DNA of 26,343 nucleotides from CAJKWP01 sp964554475 (GTDB taxonomy: Bacteria; Bacillota; Clostridia; Christensenellales; UBA1242). The translations under genes were made by a program, and so were the position numbers. Within the stretch, counting starts at the first letter, position 1. Each line of letters opens with the position of its first letter. Below, piece by piece: positions 24,062 through 26,343 of the stretch. The stretch covers positions 1-26,343 of the forward strand of contig CAZKOT010000014.1 in the NCBI GenBank assembly GCA_964554475.1, given 5' to 3'. The notes beneath the pieces are model-generated. The model was not told the origin of the DNA and did no database searches. It was given only the letters and a program-made list of their open reading frames with translations.

Positions 24062-24153
24062 ACGAAGCGGGAGTAATCATACCTTTCATGGCGAAAGGCA
24101 ACCCGCTTTCGCCTCGAGCAATTAAGGCATGGGAGAAAAACCCATGCCTTTTT
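24062..24153 (+). ncRNA. Unidentified structured RNA with terminator
   Basis: Between the ends of convergent genes lies a 92-base stretch far richer in G and C than its surroundings. CGAAGCGGG (24063-24071) pairs with CCCGCTT-T-CG (24102-24111), with one bulged T. Inside is a hairpin CCTTTC/GAAAGG with loop ATGGC (24082-24098), leaving AGTAATCATA unpaired on the left and CAA on the right. After a short linker comes a strong terminator. TATATA-like boxes just upstream (24048-24056) could be its -10. I compared it by memory with SRP, 6S and common riboswitches and found no match. Bases 23922-24060 and 24154-24312 show nothing else. Confidence 0.6.
24124..24153 (+). terminator. Strong intrinsic terminator
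   Basis: AAGGCATGGG, loop AGAAAAA, CCCATGCCTT and then TTT: a perfect 10-bp stem with six G-C pairs, the best terminator in the window. It ends the putative RNA and would also stop read-through from leuS. Confidence 0.9.
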
Positions 24154-24312
24154 GCTTATTTTTATCAATTTTTTAAACATTAAATTTTAATTTCGGTTCA
24201 GTATTAAAAAAATGCAATAAATATCAAATTCTACTATACAAACTTATTATTCACCGCCCTCGTTTTATATTGTCAATTTTAATTTCATTTGTATTTTGTA
24301 ATTTGTTATTTA

Positions 24313-25497
24313 TTAAATCACTCCCTCTTCTTTTAGCACCTGTGCAATTTGCTCGGCAGCAAATTCCATTTGTTTTTTTGTGTGAGTTGCGGTGTAACTT
24401 GTTCTAATAATACATTGACCAACAGGAACTGCGGGAGAAAAAACTGGATTAACGTAAACTCCCCTTTCTAAAAGAGATTTACAAACTTTTAATGTTACAA
24501 TATCATCATAAGTGAAAATTGGAATAATAGGAGTTGTTCCCTCCATAATTTTCACACCTTTTTCAACAAGTAATTTTCTCATATAAGCACTTATTTCTGT
24601 TAAATTCCTTATTCTTTCGGGTTCTCTTTCAATGATTTCTAATGCTTTCATTGCACAAGCAACACTTGCAGGAGTTATGCTAGCACTAAAAATGAAAGGA
24701 CGTGAATTATGTTTGACAAACTCAACAACTTTACTTGAACTTGCCATAAAGCCTCCAAGACTTGCAAGTGATTTTGAAAAAGTACCCATGTAAATGTCAA
24801 CTTCGTTTTCAAGATTAAAATATTCTGCTGTTCCACGACCATGTTCACCTAAAACGCCAAAACTATGAGCATCATCAACCATAACCTTTGCACCATATTT
24901 TTTTGCTAATTTAACAATTTCAGGCAGTTTACAAATTTCGCCACTCATTGAAAAAACGCCGTCAGTAACAATTAAAACTCCCCCTTTTGATGTGTCAAGA
25001 TTTTTAAGATTTTTCTCAAGATCTTCCATGTCGCTGTGTTCGAAACGAATCATTTTTGCAAAACTTAATCTGCAAGCATCATAAATACTAGCATGATTTT
25101 CTTTATCACAAAGAATAAAATCATTTCTTCCTGCGATGCAACTAATAATTGCCAAATTTGATTGAAAACCCGTGCTAAAAGTTAAAACAGCTTCCTTATG
25201 TAAAAACTTTGCAAGTGCAGTTTCAAGTTTAACATGTAAATCAAGCGTTCCGTTTAAAAATCTTGAACCCGAACACCCACTCCCATATTTATTGAGAGCA
25301 TCAACTCCCGCTTGTATGACTTCGGGATGAGATGTTAGTCCCATATAGTTATTTGAACCAATCATTAAAGTTTTTTTACCGTTAATCACAACTTCTGTAT
25401 CTTGTCCAGTTGTTAATTGATGAAAATATGGATATAGACCAGCAGCTTTTGCCATGTCAATTCTTTCAGTATTTTCGCATTTGTTAAATAAATCCAT
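24313..25497 (-). CDS. Serine palmitoyltransferase-like alpha-oxoamine synthase
   Basis: 394 residues, PLP enzyme of the family that includes serine palmitoyltransferase (SPT), glycine C-acetyltransferase (Kbl) and BioF. It joins an acyl-CoA to an amino acid with loss of CO2. Active-site residues: H135 stacks on PLP, D208 and H211 in MVDDAH, and K242 in MGTFSKSLASLGGF forms the Schiff base. Kbl usually has GTLGKALGG there. The segments LYPYF, GKKTLMIGSNNYMGLT, YGSGCSGSRFLNGTLDLHVKLE, FSTGFQSN and YVNPVFSPAVP closely recall Bacteroidetes SPT. I infer a sphingoid-base role, supported by the SDR gene 77 bases upstream; another amino acid or acyl donor remains possible. AAAAGGA precedes the ATG. 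Confidence 0.7.
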   Translation of the reverse strand: MDLFNKCENTERIDMAKAAGLYPYFHQLTTGQDTEVVINGKKTLMIGSNNYMGLTSHPEVIQAGVDALNKYGSGCSGSRFLNGTLDLHVKLETALAKFLHKEAVLTFSTGFQSNLAIISCIAGRNDFILCDKENHASIYDACRLSFAKMIRFEHSDMEDLEKNLKNLDTSKGGVLIVTDGVFSMSGEICKLPEIVKLAKKYGAKVMVDDAHSFGVLGEHGRGTAEYFNLENEVDIYMGTFSKSLASLGGFMASSSKVVEFVKHNSRPFIFSASITPASVACAMKALEIIEREPERIRNLTEISAYMRKLLVEKGVKIMEGTTPIIPIFTYDDIVTLKVCKSLLERGVYVNPVFSPAVPVGQCIIRTSYTATHTKKQMEFAAEQIAQVLKEEGVI

Positions 25498-25574
25498 TTT
25501 TTTTCCTTTTAATTTTTTTTAATTTAAATTGTTTGTGTAATAAAGCAGTCTTTTTTACTAAATTAATATTATTT

Positions 25575-26343
25575 TTAACCGTATAATTTTTTAATTAAAA
25601 ACAAAACAAATCTTTGCGGGAAGATTTTTGCAAAAAAAGCAATAATCTTGTAAAATGCTCCAACTGCAACAAGCGGAGGAGAATTTTTCTTTTTTGCAAG
25701 TTTAAAAATCACTTTTGCCGTTTTTTTAGGAGAAGTCCCCTTTTGTTCGTCTTTTTCCATTTTGGAAATTGATTTTGAAATTCGGCCTTCATATCCTTTT
25801 TCATTTTCAACTTTATCTCGCATTATAGTAAAGTTGGTTTTTGTGTCTCCGGGCATTACTGCCACAACGGCAATTTTCAAAGACTCAAGTTCAATTCTTA
25901 GAGCATTTGAAAAATTATTTATTGCCGCTTTTGAAGCGCTATAGACCGCTTGAAAAGGAATTGGAAACACGGCTGCCATTGAACTTATGTTAATAATTTT
26001 TCCGCCTCCGTTTTGCTTTAAATAAGGAATAACTTGACGGCAACAATCAAAAACTGCAGAGATATTAACATCTATTAACTTTTGTTCTTTTTCTTTTGAA
26101 ATATGTTCCACCGCCCCAGAAATTCCTATGCCGGCATTATTAACAAAAACATCAATTCTTCCCTCTTTTAAAAATATTTTTTCCAGCACCTCCTTAACAT
26201 TTTCAGAATTGGTTACATCGCATTCTATTTCAAAAAATTTTTCACCCATTTTTCTTCTTGAAAGTCCATAAACAACACAACCTTTTTCCAAAAAAAATTT
26301 TGCGGTTTCATTACCTATTCCCGAACTAGCACCTGTTATCACA
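25575..26343 (-). CDS. Short-chain dehydrogenase/reductase (5' partial)
   Basis: At least 255 residues; the frame runs off the right edge, and the first residues (ITGASSGIG) are inside the Rossmann motif, so only a few are missing. Classical SDR features: TGASSGIG for NAD(P), DVTNSENV, NNAGIG, and the catalytic set Ser in ISSM, then YSASK (Y and K). A basic segment and a hydrophobic tail, FYKIIAFFAKIFPQRFVLFLIKKLYG split over two blocks, suggest membrane association, as in lipid-acting SDRs. It is upstream of the SPT-like gene on the same strand, so it may reduce that enzyme's 3-keto product. The family is certain; that substrate is inferred. Confidence 0.85.
   Translation of the reverse strand, partial: VITGASSGIGNETAKFFLEKGCVVYGLSRRKMGEKFFEIECDVTNSENVKEVLEKIFLKEGRIDVFVNNAGIGISGAVEHISKEKEQKLIDVNISAVFDCCRQVIPYLKQNGGGKIINISSMAAVFPIPFQAVYSASKAAINNFSNALRIELESLKIAVVAVMPGDTKTNFTIMRDKVENEKGYEGRISKSISKMEKDEQKGTSPKKTAKVIFKLAKKKNSPPLVAVGAFYKIIAFFAKIFPQRFVLFLIKKLYG

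Noticed and set aside
24062..24153. SRP RNA, 6S RNA or a common riboswitch
   Set aside because: The conserved SRP loop (GGAAG with GCAGCC) and the cores of the c-di-GMP, TPP, fluoride, ZTP and glycine classes are not there.
24089..24184. Small ORF starting ATGGCGAAAGGC inside the structured RNA
   Set aside because: No ribosome binding site at proper distance, and it runs through the terminator stem; the bases are better explained by RNA pairing.
24313..25497. Glycine C-acetyltransferase (kbl) as the call
   Set aside because: No threonine dehydrogenase neighbour, and the lysine motif and several blocks are SPT-like; kept only as an alternative.

Overview
The window is AT-rich, uses the standard genetic code, and has gene content and order typical of the low-GC Gram-positive bacteria (Bacillota). 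A BclB-type exosporium protein and a YtxC-like protein point to an endospore former, probably an uncultured clostridial lineage. The 100-base run of Ns at 17128-17227, edged by identical 55-base sequences, shows this is scaffolded draft sequence, probably metagenomic.

Layout. (1) 1-598: end of a collagen-like exosporium protein, then a terminator. (2) 727-5891: a DAO-family flavoprotein, an unknown small protein behind a strong promoter, a Zur-like Fur regulator, the translational GTPase TypA and an unknown coiled-coil protein. (3) 6144-8864: a two-gene redox operon, a phytoene-desaturase-like flavoprotein immediately followed by a ferredoxin-reductase/2Fe-2S fusion. (4) 8950-14768, minus strand: rpoZ, priA, def, fmt, rsgA and rpe, a shortened form of a conserved Bacillota gene block. 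(5) 14778-15169: a non-coding stretch with four hairpins between two 38-bp direct repeats. (6) 15170-16990: a YtxC-like gene and a divergent lipoprotein gene. (7) 17031-17377: a non-coding element with 25-bp inverted ends that contains the gap. (8) 17398-23921: murG, then acpS, recX, a short YigZ/IMPACT protein and tyrS on the minus strand, with leuS divergent from tyrS. (9) 23922-24312: an apparent structured RNA gene with a strong terminator. (10) 24313-26343, minus strand: a serine-palmitoyltransferase-like enzyme and an SDR reductase that runs off the window.

How genes work together: def and fmt handle N-terminal formyl-methionine; rsgA and typA act in ribosome assembly and translation; tyrS and leuS charge tRNAs; murG makes lipid II and acpS activates acyl carrier protein. 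The SPT-like enzyme plus SDR would be enough in principle for the first two steps of sphingoid-base synthesis, which would be unusual in a Bacillota genome. The main candidates for something undescribed are this pair, the redox operon at 6144-8864, and the three non-coding structured regions. No defence system, CRISPR array, rRNA or tRNA was seen.
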